36,139 nucleotides of DNA from Flavobacteriaceae bacterium. GTDB taxonomy: Bacteria > Bacteroidota > Bacteroidia > Flavobacteriales > Flavobacteriaceae. The notes beneath the pieces were generated by a model. It was given only the letters and a program-made list of their open reading frames with translations. It searched no databases and was not told the origin of the DNA. Each line of letters begins with the position of its first letter. Positions within the stretch are counted from its first letter, which is position 1. Position numbers and translations under genes: made by a program. Location: the NCBI GenBank assembly GCA_947452415.1, contig CANGCT010000020.1:1-36139 (forward strand), written 5' to 3'. This document shows, piece after piece, positions 1 through 7,473 of the stretch.

Positions 1-123
1 AGGTTTAATGAAAGCTTGACGTGCACGCAACTGACGAACAGTTCCTGTTTTATCAAATTTTCTTTTATAGCGCTTTAATGCTCTATCGATATTTTCTCCG
101 TCTTTAATTGGTATAATTAACAT
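1..123 (-). CDS. rpsU: 30S ribosomal protein S21 (bS21), 5' part only
   Basis: The reverse strand reads MLIIPIKDGENIDRALKRYK and continues through a basic stretch with KFDKTGTVRQLRARQ, the typical bS21 sequence. The window edge cuts the gene after about 41 codons, so the C-terminal third is missing. bS21 is a small basic protein of the 30S platform, next to the 3' end of 16S rRNA. The ATG (complement of 121-123) is fixed by a very strong Shine-Dalgarno sequence 8 bases upstream and a perfect -7 promoter box further up, so this is a separate transcription unit from the acyl-CoA dehydrogenase gene behind it. Family assignment is secure. Autoregulation through the leader is an inference treated in the findings. 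Confidence 0.96.
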   Translation of the reverse strand, partial: MLIIPIKDGENIDRALKRYKRKFDKTGTVRQLRARQAFIKP

Positions 124-131
124 AATATAGA

Positions 132-139
132 CACCTCCT
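132..139 (-). promoter_or_regulatory. Unusually strong Shine-Dalgarno sequence of rpsU
   Basis: On the minus strand the sequence reads AGGAGGTG, followed by 8 bases and then the rpsU ATG. This is almost full complementarity to the 3' end of 16S rRNA. The other starts in this window that I inspected (lysS, pdhB, susC, susD, rnhB) have only AT-rich leaders with no comparable motif, as is usual in Bacteroidetes. Confidence 0.92.
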
Positions 140-152
140 CTCGTTAAGGTTG

Positions 153-160
153 CAAAAGTA
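153..160 (-). promoter_or_regulatory. -7 promoter box of rpsU
   Basis: Minus-strand TACTTTTG matches the Bacteroidetes -7 consensus TAnnTTTG exactly. It lies 29 bases upstream of the rpsU ATG, leaving room for a short leader that contains the strong Shine-Dalgarno sequence. I do not see a TTG at the usual -33 distance. Confidence 0.6.
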
Positions 161-166
161 ATAATT

Positions 167-201
167 AATTATGAATTATGAATTAAAAATTAAAAATTTA
201 T
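167..201. repeat. Heptamer tandem array at the acyl-CoA dehydrogenase stop codon
   Basis: Period-7 array: AATTATG twice (167-180), AATTAAA twice (181-194), then a partial unit AATTTAT. It fills the gap between the rpsU promoter and the stop codon (complement of 198-200) of the acyl-CoA dehydrogenase gene, and includes that stop codon. A second set of heptamer arrays lies at 13081-13164. Confidence 0.7.
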
Positions 202-1367
202 TTCACTGCCGGCTTGTAATCTTGTTTATCAATTATCATTTTGGATAATATCTCTTTCAAAATTTCGGAAGTTCCTCCACCAATTGGCCCTAGTCGGCTA
301 TCTCTTAATAAACGCGCTAATGGATATTCTTCCATATAACCATAACCACCTAGCATTTGAAGACAACTATAAATGGTTTCGTCCGATACTTTGGTAGATT
401 TTAATTTGGCCATAGTGGCTTCTTTCACTACATATTCTCCTTTATTTAATCGGGCAACAGCCGAATAATTAAATATTTTGCAATGCTCTACATCCGTAGC
501 ATGTTCTACCATAGTATGTCTTAGTGCTTGAAACTTGTTGATTGTAGTTCCGAATGCTTCTCGTTGTGACATGTAATCAATCGTATAATCTATTGCATAT
601 TCGGCTCTTGCATGCGCATTGATTGCCATAATTAAACGCTCTAAAGCAAAATGCTGCATGATATACGGAAAGCCTTTTCCTTCTTCACCCATTAAATTTT
701 CTTCTGGAATTTCAACATTGTCAAATGCAATTTCTGCAGTATCGGAGGCTCTCCAACCTAATTTATCTAACTTAGTAGCAGAAATTCCTTTCAAATTGGT
801 ATCCATCAAGAAAATACTGATTCCTTTATTTCCAAGTTCCGGACTTGTTTTGGCAGCCACTACATAATAATCGGCATAAATACCGTTGGTAATAAATGTT
901 TTAGACCCATTAATTACATATTTATTTCCAATTTTCACAGCCGTTGTTCGCATGCCTGCAACATCACTTCCGCCAAAAGGCTCGGTAATACACAATGCAC
1001 CTATTTTCTCGCCTGAAATACTTGGCGCTAAATAATCTTGTTTAATACGTTCGTCGCCTTCGGCATTTAGATGCGTCATTGCCAAATAAGCATGTGCCCA
1101 CATAGCAGCAGCAAAACCCGAGGATTTAATTTTTTGAAGTTCTTCAAGAAACACTACGGTATAAAATAAATCTAAATTCATTCCTCCATAAGCTTCCGGG
1201 TAAGCGATTCCGAAAAAGCCCATTTCTCCAAATTTCTTCCAAATAAAGCGTTCGATTGTACCTGTTTTTTCCCATTTTTCAATATAAGGTACTACTTCTT
1301 TTTGCAAAAAGTCTTTTAAACTTTTTCTAAATAATTCATGCTCTTCTGTAAAGTATATCGAATTCAT
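198..1367 (-). CDS. Acyl-CoA dehydrogenase (long-chain/isovaleryl-type active site)
   Basis: FAD-dependent alpha,beta-oxidation of an acyl-CoA, cytosolic. The protein is 389 residues from the chosen start MNSIYFTEEHELFR. Seen: the FAD/substrate signature CITEPFGGSDVAGM (about 126-139), FITNG, GWRASDT, and the C-terminal MLGGYGYMEEYPLARLLRDSR. The MCAD-type catalytic Glu before GGT is absent: the motif reads GPIGGGTSEI. Instead ALERLIMA carries a Glu at about 243, matching the alternative base position of long-chain and isovaleryl-CoA dehydrogenases. Exact chain-length preference cannot be read. An upstream ATG at 1415 would overlap the preceding gene by 23 bases and add a lysine-rich, non-conserved leader, so 1367 is preferred. 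It is the last gene of a four-gene minus-strand operon. Confidence 0.93.
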   Translation of the reverse strand: MNSIYFTEEHELFRKSLKDFLQKEVVPYIEKWEKTGTIERFIWKKFGEMGFFGIAYPEAYGGMNLDLFYTVVFLEELQKIKSSGFAAAMWAHAYLAMTHLNAEGDERIKQDYLAPSISGEKIGALCITEPFGGSDVAGMRTTAVKIGNKYVINGSKTFITNGIYADYYVVAAKTSPELGNKGISIFLMDTNLKGISATKLDKLGWRASDTAEIAFDNVEIPEENLMGEEGKGFPYIMQHFALERLIMAINAHARAEYAIDYTIDYMSQREAFGTTINKFQALRHTMVEHATDVEHCKIFNYSAVARLNKGEYVVKEATMAKLKSTKVSDETIYSCLQMLGGYGYMEEYPLARLLRDSRLGPIGGGTSEILKEILSKMIIDKQDYKPAVK

Positions 1368-1392
1368 AAATGCTTTTTTATTGTATTTTTTT

Positions 1393-2274
1393 TTAGAATT
1401 CCAAATATAAGGCAATTATTTTTAATTTATCAACAGGAAAACCTTTAATATTTGACAAATCCTCAATTTTAACATCGCCATTCATACTTCTATAAGTTAC
1501 GATATTTTTAGAAATTGGATATTTAAAATAATAAAACTGACCTAATTCTTTGATAGAAGCAGTATTAATATTGATTTTTTTTAGTTTTGGAAGCGATTCT
1601 ACAACAAAATATTTATTCAATTCATCAATAACTTCTGGAGTTAGACCCCACACATCGGTCATTTGATCCATAGAAACATAACCTCCTAAGATTTCTTTTT
1701 GCTTCAATATCCTATCGGATATTGCGTCACCTATTCCAGTAACTTTTATCAAATCTTCTTTCGTGGCTTGGTTGATGTCTAAAATTTTTAAGGTTTCTTT
1801 TTTAGGAAATTCTTTCCATTTGGATTTTGGATAAGAACTTGAGCGTGGATTGTTCACCCAATCTGGAAATTTAAAATTTGGTGCAATAGCTTCCAATAAA
1901 GAATCGGAAATTCCGGTAACTGCTTGAAATTCTTTTGGAGAATTAGCGAATTTTCCTAGTTGTCTAAAAGCATGTAAGCGATTAATTTGCGGAAGAGTCA
2001 TTCCTAATTTATAGGCTTTAAAATCGGAAATAAAATTCGGATTATAAGAATATTCTTTAAATCTTGGATTTAGATTATCTTCTTTAGTACTATCTAATTT
2101 ATTTTGTATGGAAATCCAATGCTGTTCTTGGGCGGAGGGTTGGTGTGGCGTATTAAAATCCATAAAACAATAAACCAACTGCAATGCTATTATTATAAAG
2201 AACAAAACTAGAATTCCTTTTCGCTGGTCTTTCGAAAAATTAAATAGGCTTTTTATATTGAAAGAAGATTCCAA
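1393..2274 (-). CDS. Membrane-anchored helix-hairpin-helix (ComEA-like) protein
   Basis: 293 residues. One hydrophobic segment near the N-terminus (about 20-38, ILVLFFIIIALQLVYCFM) suggests a membrane anchor with the rest outside the cytoplasm. Three helix-hairpin-helix modules follow. The clearest are DINQATKEDLIKVTGIGDAI (about 165-184) and ININTASIKELGQF near the C-terminus, both with the NxA...L..(I/L)xGI pattern of ComEA-type DNA-binding repeats. An earlier degenerate module includes FQAVTGISDSLLEAI. ComEA proteins bind incoming DNA during transformation. Whether this one does so is not shown, and no other competence gene is in the window. Its ATG lies 3 bases after the PspC-like gene's stop, so the two are probably translated from one mRNA. 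Confidence 0.85.
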   Translation of the reverse strand: MESSFNIKSLFNFSKDQRKGILVLFFIIIALQLVYCFMDFNTPHQPSAQEQHWISIQNKLDSTKEDNLNPRFKEYSYNPNFISDFKAYKLGMTLPQINRLHAFRQLGKFANSPKEFQAVTGISDSLLEAIAPNFKFPDWVNNPRSSSYPKSKWKEFPKKETLKILDINQATKEDLIKVTGIGDAISDRILKQKEILGGYVSMDQMTDVWGLTPEVIDELNKYFVVESLPKLKKININTASIKELGQFYYFKYPISKNIVTYRSMNGDVKIEDLSNIKGFPVDKLKIIALYLEF

Positions 2275-2277
2275 AAT

Positions 2278-2499
2278 TTACAAATCAAATACGGAGGTTC
2301 GTTTGGAGCGAACCAAATCTTTTAACTTTATCCAAAAAGCCAAGGTTAAATAAAATCCGAAGCCCAACCCTACGGTTACAAAGGAAATGTAGATAAAAAA
2401 CAAACGAACGTTGGTGGCTCGCATCCCTAATTTGTCGGCCAAGCGCGAGGACACATGAAATCCATGTTTTTCAAAAAAGTAACGAATATTAGTAATCAT
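2278..2499 (-). CDS. Small PspC-domain membrane protein
   Basis: 73 residues, essentially just a PspC domain. A basic amphipathic N-terminal part (LADKLGMRATNVRLFF) is followed by a hydrophobic segment (about 33-57, FFIYISFVTVGLGFGFYLTLAFW) and a short basic tail. PspC in proteobacteria is an inner-membrane member of the phage-shock response, but stand-alone mini versions are common in Flavobacteria and their role is not established. Its ATG overlaps the stop codon of the DUF2851 gene by one base (TAATG), which suggests coupled translation. The tail KDLVRSKRTSVFDL is probably cytosolic. Confidence 0.8.
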   Translation of the reverse strand: MITNIRYFFEKHGFHVSSRLADKLGMRATNVRLFFIYISFVTVGLGFGFYLTLAFWIKLKDLVRSKRTSVFDL

Positions 2500-3770
2500 T
2501 ATTTATTTTTTAAAAGTTCTAACCCAATAGCACATTGCAAACATTTTTGAGCATTGCAATATTCGTTCTTGAGTTGTAATAAAGACTGCGATTCGAAGGC
2601 ATTTTTAGATTTAATACCAAATGTAGTAAACTTTTCTATTATGCTATTTTTCTCGGCAGGAATATTAGAAAGTAATTCTATTATAGCCTCTACATTTTCT
2701 TTTCCTTGGCTTTGAGCATAGGCAAATTGAATGGGGATAATCGTATTGATGATCACTAAATCTATAAAGGATTTGGACAGCAACTTTTCTTTTTTAGGAC
2801 TGGGTTTATCAAAATTATAATGCGTTTTCCAATAATCGCTTACAGACAATTCAAAAATAGCATAAATATCTTGCGGTTTTTTGGCTGCAATTATTTTAGA
2901 AAATAAATTCCGTTGCAAATGATATAGCATTGCTAATTGCGCCAATCTTATGGTTGGAAAATTATCTGGTCGGTGTTGAAAAAACTGAACCGATTCAAGA
3001 ATTGGCTTCTTCAATTTGTATTTTAAGGCTATATAATCGTACCAAGATTTTAGTTCCTTTGGGTAGGTATCTTCCACATCATCGGGAATCATATCGGCTT
3101 GACCGAAAAGTAAGGCTTCTAGATACATCGTTTCTAGGGCTTCTTTTCGTATCAAAGAAAAAGTGATGGACTTGGCGATTTTTAAAAAGATTTCTCCGTT
3201 AGTATTCAAACCAAAGTTTTTGGCTAACATGCAAAACAAAACTGCTTCCCAATCGTTATCGGTTTCCTCAAGCAACTGTTGAATTGGTTTTGCTTTTCGT
3301 TCGAGTCGTTCTAAAAACAAGCGCTCTTGCCAATTTAAAAACACTAAAGGTTCTACTTCCTCAATTTGGTTCTCACAAAATAACCATGATTTTTTAGTAA
3401 CCAATTCCTGATACCGATGGAGTGCATCTTTAGAAACATAATTTTTCAGTTCTAAAACCGGAATTTCGGTATTGTCTTTTCTGAAAACTGGCGCATCGTT
3501 TTCCCAAACTACATGGAGGATTACGTTATTATAATTAGCATCTTTTTCGTGCTGGTGCAAATACCAATCGGAGGATTTGAGATGGATTTCAATAGTCCCA
3601 GCCCATTTTTGATTATCCAAAATTAATTGCGCATTAAAAAAATCAGGGCCTTCTTTTTGCAAATAATTACCAGAGTGAATAATGGTTAAACTTTCCCCTT
3701 GCGTGGTTTTTAGATTATAGAAATCGTACTTCTTGTATTGCCAAACGTAATGAATAAAATCTTCCTTCAT
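2499..3770 (-). CDS. DUF2851 family protein
   Basis: 423 residues from MKEDFIHYVWQYKKYDF. The opening region (LKTTQGESLTIIHSGNYLQK, then EGPDFFNAQL and GTIEIHLKSSDWYLHQHE) is the conserved core of DUF2851, a family of unknown function found widely in Bacteroidetes. The C-terminus has three cysteines (YCNAQKCLQC) that could bind metal; that is a guess. The frame is open back to 3839, but that extension runs into the terminator hairpin of the upstream gene (3811-3848) and would add a spurious hydrophobic leader, so the start at 3770 is preferred. First gene of the operon with the PspC-like, helix-hairpin-helix and acyl-CoA dehydrogenase genes. No clear promoter box was found before it. Confidence 0.88.
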   Translation of the reverse strand: MKEDFIHYVWQYKKYDFYNLKTTQGESLTIIHSGNYLQKEGPDFFNAQLILDNQKWAGTIEIHLKSSDWYLHQHEKDANYNNVILHVVWENDAPVFRKDNTEIPVLELKNYVSKDALHRYQELVTKKSWLFCENQIEEVEPLVFLNWQERLFLERLERKAKPIQQLLEETDNDWEAVLFCMLAKNFGLNTNGEIFLKIAKSITFSLIRKEALETMYLEALLFGQADMIPDDVEDTYPKELKSWYDYIALKYKLKKPILESVQFFQHRPDNFPTIRLAQLAMLYHLQRNLFSKIIAAKKPQDIYAIFELSVSDYWKTHYNFDKPSPKKEKLLSKSFIDLVIINTIIPIQFAYAQSQGKENVEAIIELLSNIPAEKNSIIEKFTTFGIKSKNAFESQSLLQLKNEYCNAQKCLQCAIGLELLKNK

Positions 3771-3803
3771 GAATTTTTGATAAAAGCTTTCAAGTACTAA
3801 TAT

Positions 3804-3848
3804 ACAAAAAAAGAGGATTTTGAACAAATAAATTTTCAAAATCCTCTT
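3804..3848 (-). terminator. Intrinsic terminator after the CBS-domain cysteine synthase gene
   Basis: Perfect 14-bp stem AAGAGGATTTTGAA (3811-3824) with TTCAAAATCCTCTT (3835-3848) and a 10-base loop. On the minus strand it is followed by a run of T. It ends the transcript of the gene at 3869-5230 and rules out the longest reading of DUF2851. Confidence 0.9.
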
Positions 3849-3868
3849 ATGAATTGTTTTTTAATTTT

Positions 3869-5230
3869 CTATTTAATAGAACCGATTATATCGTATTTGG
3901 TAATAATGTGGTGTTTTCCATTCCCTAAATCCACTAGAACCGCTTGGTTGTCTTTGGTGAATAATTTAGAAACTTCTTCGATGGCAGTTCCTAATTTTAT
4001 TATAGGATAGGCTTTACCCATTATTTCACGTATTGGTTTATCGGCTACATTTTTATCAGAAACATAACTTTGAAAAAGATCTGATTCGTCTACCGAACCA
4101 ACAAATCCAGTGATATCGATTACTGGAATTTGAGAAATTTTGTATTTACGCATACGATCAATTGCATGTGAAACCAATTCTTCTGTTCTAACAATTACTA
4201 AAGGTTTGTCTAGATGGTCTTTAATTACGTCTTCGGCTTTGGTGATGTCTTCATCTAAAAATCCTCTTTCACGCATCCAATCGTCGTTGAACATTTTACC
4301 CACATAACGACTTCCTGAATCGTGGAATAAAACTACTACTACATCGTCTTTAGTGAAATGTTCTTTAAGTTGGTGCAATCCTTTTACACAAGAGCCTGCA
4401 GAGTTTCCAACAAAAATTCCTTCTTCTAAAGCGATTTTACGAGTATACACTGCAGCATCTTTATCGGTTACTTTTGTAAAGCCATCTATTAAAGAAAAGT
4501 CAACGTTTTTTGGAAGAATGTCTTCCCCAATTCCTTCGGTAATGTAGGAATAGATTTCGTTTTCATCAAAAATTCCAGTTTCGTGGTATTTTTTAAAAAC
4601 CGAACCGTAGGTATCAATTCCCCAAATTTTAATATTTGGATTTTTTTCTTTTAAATATTTTCCTATTCCAGAGATGGTGCCTCCAGTTCCAACACCTACT
4701 ACAAAATGGGTAATTTTACCATCGGTTTGTTCCCAAATTTCTGGACCGGTTTGTTCGTAATGGGCTATGGCATTACTTGGATTATCGTATTGGTTTACGT
4801 ACCAAGAATTTGGTATTTCAGTACCTAATCTTTTGGAAACCGAATAATACGAACGTGGATCCGTTGGTTCTACATCGGTTGGGCATACAATAACTTTTGC
4901 TCCAACTGCACGAAGAATATCCATTTTTTCTTTAGACTGCTTATCCGTTATTACAAAAATACATTTGTAACCTTTAACAATAGCAGCTAGAGCTAGGCCC
5001 ATTCCTGTATTTCCAGAAGTTCCTTCAATGATGGTTCCGCCTGGTTGTAAACGACCGTCGGCTTCGGCATCTTCTACCATTTTTAGAGCCATACGGTCTT
5101 TGGTAGAGTTTCCTGGATTGAAGGTTTCTACTTTAGCAAGAACTAAAGCATCAATTCCTTCTACTACTTTGTTTAGTTTTACTAAAGGTGTATTGCCTAT
5201 AGTTCCTAATATATTTTCAGAATAATTCAT
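3869..5230 (-). CDS. Cystathionine beta-synthase/cysteine synthase-like PLP enzyme with CBS domains
   Basis: 453 residues. Residues 1-320 form a fold-type II PLP enzyme: the PLP lysine is K44 in NPGNSTKDRM, the substrate loop GTSGNTG is at 70-76, the PLP phosphate loop GTGGTISG at 179-186, and GNSAGS lies near 276. The C-terminal part (about 335-453) carries two CBS motifs, with SQIPVIDITGFVGSVDESDL and a second ending HHIITKYDIIGSIK, likely an adenosyl-ligand regulatory module. This is the architecture of cystathionine beta-synthase without the haem domain. Sequence alone cannot decide between condensing serine with homocysteine and making cysteine from O-acetylserine. It has its own promoter (5250-5281) and a strong terminator, so it is a single-gene unit. 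Confidence 0.92.
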   Translation of the reverse strand: MNYSENILGTIGNTPLVKLNKVVEGIDALVLAKVETFNPGNSTKDRMALKMVEDAEADGRLQPGGTIIEGTSGNTGMGLALAAIVKGYKCIFVITDKQSKEKMDILRAVGAKVIVCPTDVEPTDPRSYYSVSKRLGTEIPNSWYVNQYDNPSNAIAHYEQTGPEIWEQTDGKITHFVVGVGTGGTISGIGKYLKEKNPNIKIWGIDTYGSVFKKYHETGIFDENEIYSYITEGIGEDILPKNVDFSLIDGFTKVTDKDAAVYTRKIALEEGIFVGNSAGSCVKGLHQLKEHFTKDDVVVVLFHDSGSRYVGKMFNDDWMRERGFLDEDITKAEDVIKDHLDKPLVIVRTEELVSHAIDRMRKYKISQIPVIDITGFVGSVDESDLFQSYVSDKNVADKPIREIMGKAYPIIKLGTAIEEVSKLFTKDNQAVLVDLGNGKHHIITKYDIIGSIK

Positions 5231-5249
5231 TTTTGTTTGTTTGTGATTG

Positions 5250-5281
5250 CAAAGATATTGATAAATAAATGGTCTTGCAAA
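5250..5281 (-). promoter_or_regulatory. Promoter of the CBS-domain cysteine synthase gene
   Basis: Minus-strand -7 box TATCTTTG (5250-5257) matches TAnnTTTG. A TTTG (5278-5281) sits 20 bases upstream as the -33 element. This is the best complete promoter in the window, about 20 bases before the ATG. Confidence 0.75.
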
Positions 5282-5310
5282 CTACTGATTTCATAACAAT
5301 AGCCTGCCGT

Positions 5311-5385
5311 TTAACCCTGATGGAAGTGGCATCCTTTTTCTTGCCAAAGAAAAAGATAGAACGGACAGCAGGAATTGCGTGTACT
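5311..5385 (-). repeat. Dispersed hairpin repeat, copy A
   Basis: Plus-strand text: conserved left flank ACCCTGATGGAAGTGGCATCC, a short hairpin TTTTTCTT/AAGAAAAA (5335-5342 and 5347-5354), then the conserved right flank GATAGAACGGACAGCAGGAAT. It starts about 35 bases after the porin stop codon when read along the minus-strand transcript. Copies B (13972-14092) and C (29936-30078) share the flanks but have different hairpins. It may also serve as the porin gene's terminator. Confidence 0.7.
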
Positions 5386-5419
5386 TAAATGCCTAAAGTT
5401 TATGTTTCTAATAAAAAAA

Positions 5420-7366
5420 TTATTGGAAGAAATTCCATACCAATCCGAAACGCACCATAAAATCGTGGTAGGGCAAATTGGGTGCGGAGTAGTATTTATT
5501 GCCTGAAAAAGCAGAGTTGAAATGCTCGGCTTTGAGGTAAATTCGGGTTTGTTTTACACGGGCATTTACAAAGAAATCTAGCATTGGGAATTCGCCAATT
5601 TGTTTGTTTTTTTGGACAAAAAACTCCGCTAGAATTGGGTTGTAATCGTCGGCGTAGTATTTGGTAAAGTAATTGATGGTTATTCCTGTTTGCAAAAACA
5701 TGGCGCGTTTGAACACATAATCGGAAAAATAAAGTGTGTTGCGCAAGGTTAGTTGCGGCACATTTAGAATAGCGTTTGTTTGTGAAACTTTTTGGTATAA
5801 AAAGGTGTTATCAAGCCCCCATTTACGGTATTTAAATTCACGTGCAACTTTTAGCGAAATGTAGTTGATGGTGCCAGAATATTGGTGAGTAGTAACCAAT
5901 TGAAAATTAGCTTGTTGGATAGTATCTTGGAAATAAAGATGGTCGTTGAGCGTGGTCAACTGCAACGAAGCATTAACCCATTGGGTTGTAGCATTCACCA
6001 CCAAATTATTGATTTTCTCGTTTTTAAAACTTTTGAACCAATTGTAATTATCGTAAGAACTTTGGTTTAGTATGTAGTTGTGATTGGGCAACTTACTAAT
6101 GTTTTGGTATTGAAAAGTAATGTTGTTTTTAGGGTTGATGGTGTAAGTTAAGCGCGCATCTAAATTACGAAGGGGTTGCGTTGAAATAGAATTAGACAAA
6201 ATTACGGTTCCATTTATTTTGTTTTTTCGGTAATCGTATTGACCACCTATGGTGTTTATCACTGCTTGAATTTGGCTAGGAATTATTGTAGTACCCATAG
6301 TTTTTTCGCTTCCTATAAAATATTTGTAAATGAAATTTTCAGCAAAAAACTGAAATTTACCAAGGGTTTTATTTTCATAAACAGCACCCACTTTGTTATA
6401 GAATCTATCGTACATAGTTTGGTCTATAATATTTAATGGTATGGAAGAAGTTCCAAATCGTTGGAAAGCAGTTCCTGTTGTTCCTATTGTGGAAGTAAGG
6501 GTTGCCTGATTGAATTCGAAAAATTTATGTTCATAGTTTAATTGGTGCACAATGTATAGATTGTTTTCGTGGTCTTTAGCGTTAACGCGAAGGGTTTGAT
6601 CTACAAAGAAGCGCTTTCCTTTAAAGAATGATTTAGCATCGGTTAAATAGACTTGTAAGCGGGGTCTATTTTTATAAAGTGGATCTTTATCTTCAAAAAA
6701 TTCTGGTTGCGTAAGTCCACCGTTTTCACCATTCAATAAATCTTGACCGGTATAATGAAAATTCATGGAATATCGTTTATCCATAGTGTAATAACTTGCT
6801 GTAAAACGGAAATTACCATTGCTGGATAATTGGTTGATGTACTTCCCTAGAGATCGTAATCCTTTAAAAGCGATAGAAAAATTGAAATTTTTAGCCGTAT
6901 TTAAAGTAACTAAGGCGTCTACGTTTTGACCTTGTTCCATTACGGTTTTAAAATAGAGTTCGGTTAATGGTGTTGCTACCGAATAGTATTTTATATCCTC
7001 TACCTCTAGATAATTCATTTGTTTGGCTTTAAAACCAAATTCTGGAAATGGGGAGAATTTATTTAAACCAAAGTTTAAGGTAGTGTAGGTTTGCCCTTCG
7101 TTAGGGAATGGCATTAAGCCAAACATATCTCTACGAAGATAGTTGTAATCGTATTCTTTTTTTATGGATAAGGTAGTATCTAAAATGATAGTATCTCGCT
7201 GTATAGAAATAATCTTGTAGGAAGTAATTGGAGCTTTTTGTGCTTTTTCTTTGGCTCTTTGTTCTGGTGTTTTTACTAAACTTTTAGTAACTGCTGGCTT
7301 TCCTTTTTCTTGAGAAAAAGAAAAAAAAGTGGTAAAAAGGAAAAGGAAAATATATAATTGTCGCAT
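5420..7366 (-). CDS. Putative outer-membrane porin (Porin_10 family)
   Basis: 648 residues with a signal peptide (MRQLYIFLFLFTTFFSFSQ), a basic, Lys-rich linker, and then a long region of alternating aromatic/polar strands typical of a beta-barrel. The segment TPLTELYFKTVMEQGQNVDA followed by FNFSIAFKGLRSLGKYINQ is the conserved core of the Bacteroidetes putative-porin family. It ends in FGLVWNFFQ, with the aromatic-rich last strand expected for outer-membrane proteins. Transported substrate unknown. A -7 box (7383-7390) lies between it and the susD terminator, and repeat copy A follows it, so it is probably monocistronic. Confidence 0.82.
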   Translation of the reverse strand: MRQLYIFLFLFTTFFSFSQEKGKPAVTKSLVKTPEQRAKEKAQKAPITSYKIISIQRDTIILDTTLSIKKEYDYNYLRRDMFGLMPFPNEGQTYTTLNFGLNKFSPFPEFGFKAKQMNYLEVEDIKYYSVATPLTELYFKTVMEQGQNVDALVTLNTAKNFNFSIAFKGLRSLGKYINQLSSNGNFRFTASYYTMDKRYSMNFHYTGQDLLNGENGGLTQPEFFEDKDPLYKNRPRLQVYLTDAKSFFKGKRFFVDQTLRVNAKDHENNLYIVHQLNYEHKFFEFNQATLTSTIGTTGTAFQRFGTSSIPLNIIDQTMYDRFYNKVGAVYENKTLGKFQFFAENFIYKYFIGSEKTMGTTIIPSQIQAVINTIGGQYDYRKNKINGTVILSNSISTQPLRNLDARLTYTINPKNNITFQYQNISKLPNHNYILNQSSYDNYNWFKSFKNEKINNLVVNATTQWVNASLQLTTLNDHLYFQDTIQQANFQLVTTHQYSGTINYISLKVAREFKYRKWGLDNTFLYQKVSQTNAILNVPQLTLRNTLYFSDYVFKRAMFLQTGITINYFTKYYADDYNPILAEFFVQKNKQIGEFPMLDFFVNARVKQTRIYLKAEHFNSAFSGNKYYSAPNLPYHDFMVRFGLVWNFFQ

Positions 7367-7382
7367 ATTAAATGGAAAGCAA

Positions 7383-7390
7383 CAAAAATA
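7383..7390 (-). promoter_or_regulatory. -7 promoter box of the putative porin gene
   Basis: Minus-strand TATTTTTG matches TAnnTTTG, 16 bases upstream of the ATG and downstream of the susD terminator. No clear -33 element. Confidence 0.5.
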
Positions 7391-7422
7391 AGGAAATGTT
7401 TATAAACTAAATCATAAATATA

Positions 7423-7457
7423 ATTTAAAAAAAAAGACCGCCATAAAGGCGGTCTTT
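7423..7457 (-). terminator. Intrinsic terminator of the SusC/SusD unit
   Basis: Perfect 10-bp GC-rich stem AAAGACCGCC (7433-7442) with GGCGGTCTTT (7448-7457) and loop ATAAA, followed on the minus strand by a long T run. It lies 17 bases after the susD stop codon. Confidence 0.93.
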
Positions 7458-7473
7458 AATAAACGAAATAAAT

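Noticed and set aside
3771-3839. Hydrophobic N-terminal extension of DUF2851 as a signal peptide
   Set aside because: The sequence is the terminator and spacer of the upstream gene; an internal ATG gives the normal family start.
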